64,000 bases of DNA from Ooceraea biroi (Eukaryota; Arthropoda; Insecta; Hymenoptera; Formicidae). Shown here piece after piece: positions 63,123 through 64,000 of the stretch. The notes under the pieces are model-generated. The model saw only the letters and a program-made list of their open reading frames with translations, made no database searches and was not told the origin of the DNA. Location of the stretch: assembly GCF_003672135.1 (NCBI RefSeq), contig NC_039508.1, positions 3,782,001-3,846,000 on the forward strand, given 5' to 3'. Each line of letters opens with the position of its first letter. The first letter of the stretch is position 1. A program made the position numbers and the translations under genes.

Positions 63123-64000
63123 CTGCGGAAATGAATTTTTCTCGTTAGTCAAGCCGCCACGAAAAGATCGCCTGAGACTTCCGAATTGCTTAATCCTCAA
63201 GTGTCATTTAGTTCTAACTTCCGGTAAGACTAGTAAGATCGAACAGTTGGCTGATTGCTCCGACGATTAACTTGAATTTTCAGAGTTTTGTCACTGAAAA
63301 GCGACACGAATGATTTATGAATGAAGTTAATCGTCGTTGGACGAATCAGTCTTGAGTTCTAACAATTTTAGTATTAACTATTAAACTAATTATGAATCTA
63401 ATTATGAATTAATTTGAGACTTTACAGATTCTTTATTTCCTACACAAACGCATCGTTATTCTATATTTAAATCTCTAATAATTGACACTTTAAATGAGAC
63501 CAATGCGTTTTAATGATCACTATATAATGAGAAATTATGAATCGATATATATACATATCCGACTATCTGTATGCACAGTTTCATCTGCAAGAATATTGTA
63601 AAACAGTCATCCGTGATATCTCGCGTTATATAAAGAGAATGTTTCTATCTGTAAAAATAGGCAGATATATCCGGTGTCCGAGAAGTATAGCAGACGAGCT
63701 ACATCTCAATTCTACAATCAATCAATACACAAATTTTGGCATGCAAGTGATTCAGGGCGTAGGAACACTCGAGAATAGTTGAATAGCTGGATGATCTCCT
63801 CCTCACTATCAGTAAAAGTTCTTGCGCAAAGATTCACAAAACAGATGTCAACGGCGAGTGTGATAATTTATTACATTTGGAAATTTTATCATTACGTTCC
63901 TACGCGCCTGACACAAAACATGAACAGATTCCAAAATGCCAATTGAAACCCACATCACATGCTATCCTCGTACATTCACACGCTACTACTTAACACTAGA
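63123..64000 (-). other. Jupiter intron (partial)
   Basis: Intronic AT-rich DNA between the last Jupiter exon and the right edge of the window. Short frames such as 63537-63782 show no family resemblance and no other Jupiter exon was found. Confidence 0.55.

Noticed and set aside
1..64000. tRNA, rRNA, known microRNA or CRISPR array
   Set aside because: No cloverleaf with an intact T-arm GGTTCRANYCC pattern, no rRNA-like sequence, no familiar insect microRNA seed in a hairpin and no spaced direct repeats were found by eye. A covariance-model scan would be needed to exclude divergent RNA genes.

Overview
This is nuclear DNA of an insect. The genes are split by introns with ordinary GT-AG splice sites, and the window holds the insect-type microtubule protein Jupiter. 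The CaMKII linker exons match the insect pattern. The short AT-rich introns beside CpG-rich stretches, mariner and PIF/Harbinger remnants and many microsatellites fit a hymenopteran such as an ant. That placement is an inference; the species cannot be read from the window. No virus, plasmid, CRISPR array or bacterial operon is seen. All exon coordinates were built by hand from protein similarity, splice dinucleotides and codon phase.

Layout, left to right. (1) 1-25265, plus strand: the 3' part of CaMKII. Widely spaced variable-linker exons, all of phase 1-1, sit in large introns, followed by four exons for the association (hub) domain. The kinase exons lie left of the window. (2) 25266 to about 38450: the presumed CaMKII 3' UTR and intergenic DNA, with no convincing gene, but a degenerate PIF/Harbinger element and a striking 155-nt hairpin. 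(3) 38842-44394, minus: complete DCAF6 (14 exons, 820 aa). (4) 45557-48630, plus: eIF4B, complete except for an uncertain tiny first exon, head-to-head with DCAF6. (5) 49490-53318, minus: complete exocyst subunit Sec15 (EXOC6; 13 exons, about 767-769 aa) with two similar alternative first exons. (6) 54440-59803, plus: complete mismatch-repair gene Msh6 (20 exons, 1122 aa). (7) 62935-63122, minus: the last exon of Jupiter.

The genes are functionally unrelated (calcium signalling, ubiquitin ligase receptor, translation, exocytosis, DNA repair, cytoskeleton). They form three arrangements: a head-to-head pair (DCAF6/eIF4B), two tail-to-tail pairs (eIF4B/Sec15 and Msh6/Jupiter) and a second head-to-head pair (Sec15/Msh6).

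The most notable observations are these. A 117-nt Msh6 intron is copied exactly, splice site to splice site, with 2 differences, into the DNA upstream of Msh6. Sec15 has duplicated first exons. CaMKII has a candidate internal first exon, which would give a kinase-less hub protein, and several extra linker exons, one followed closely by an in-frame stop. A long near-perfect hairpin lies at 32019-32173.
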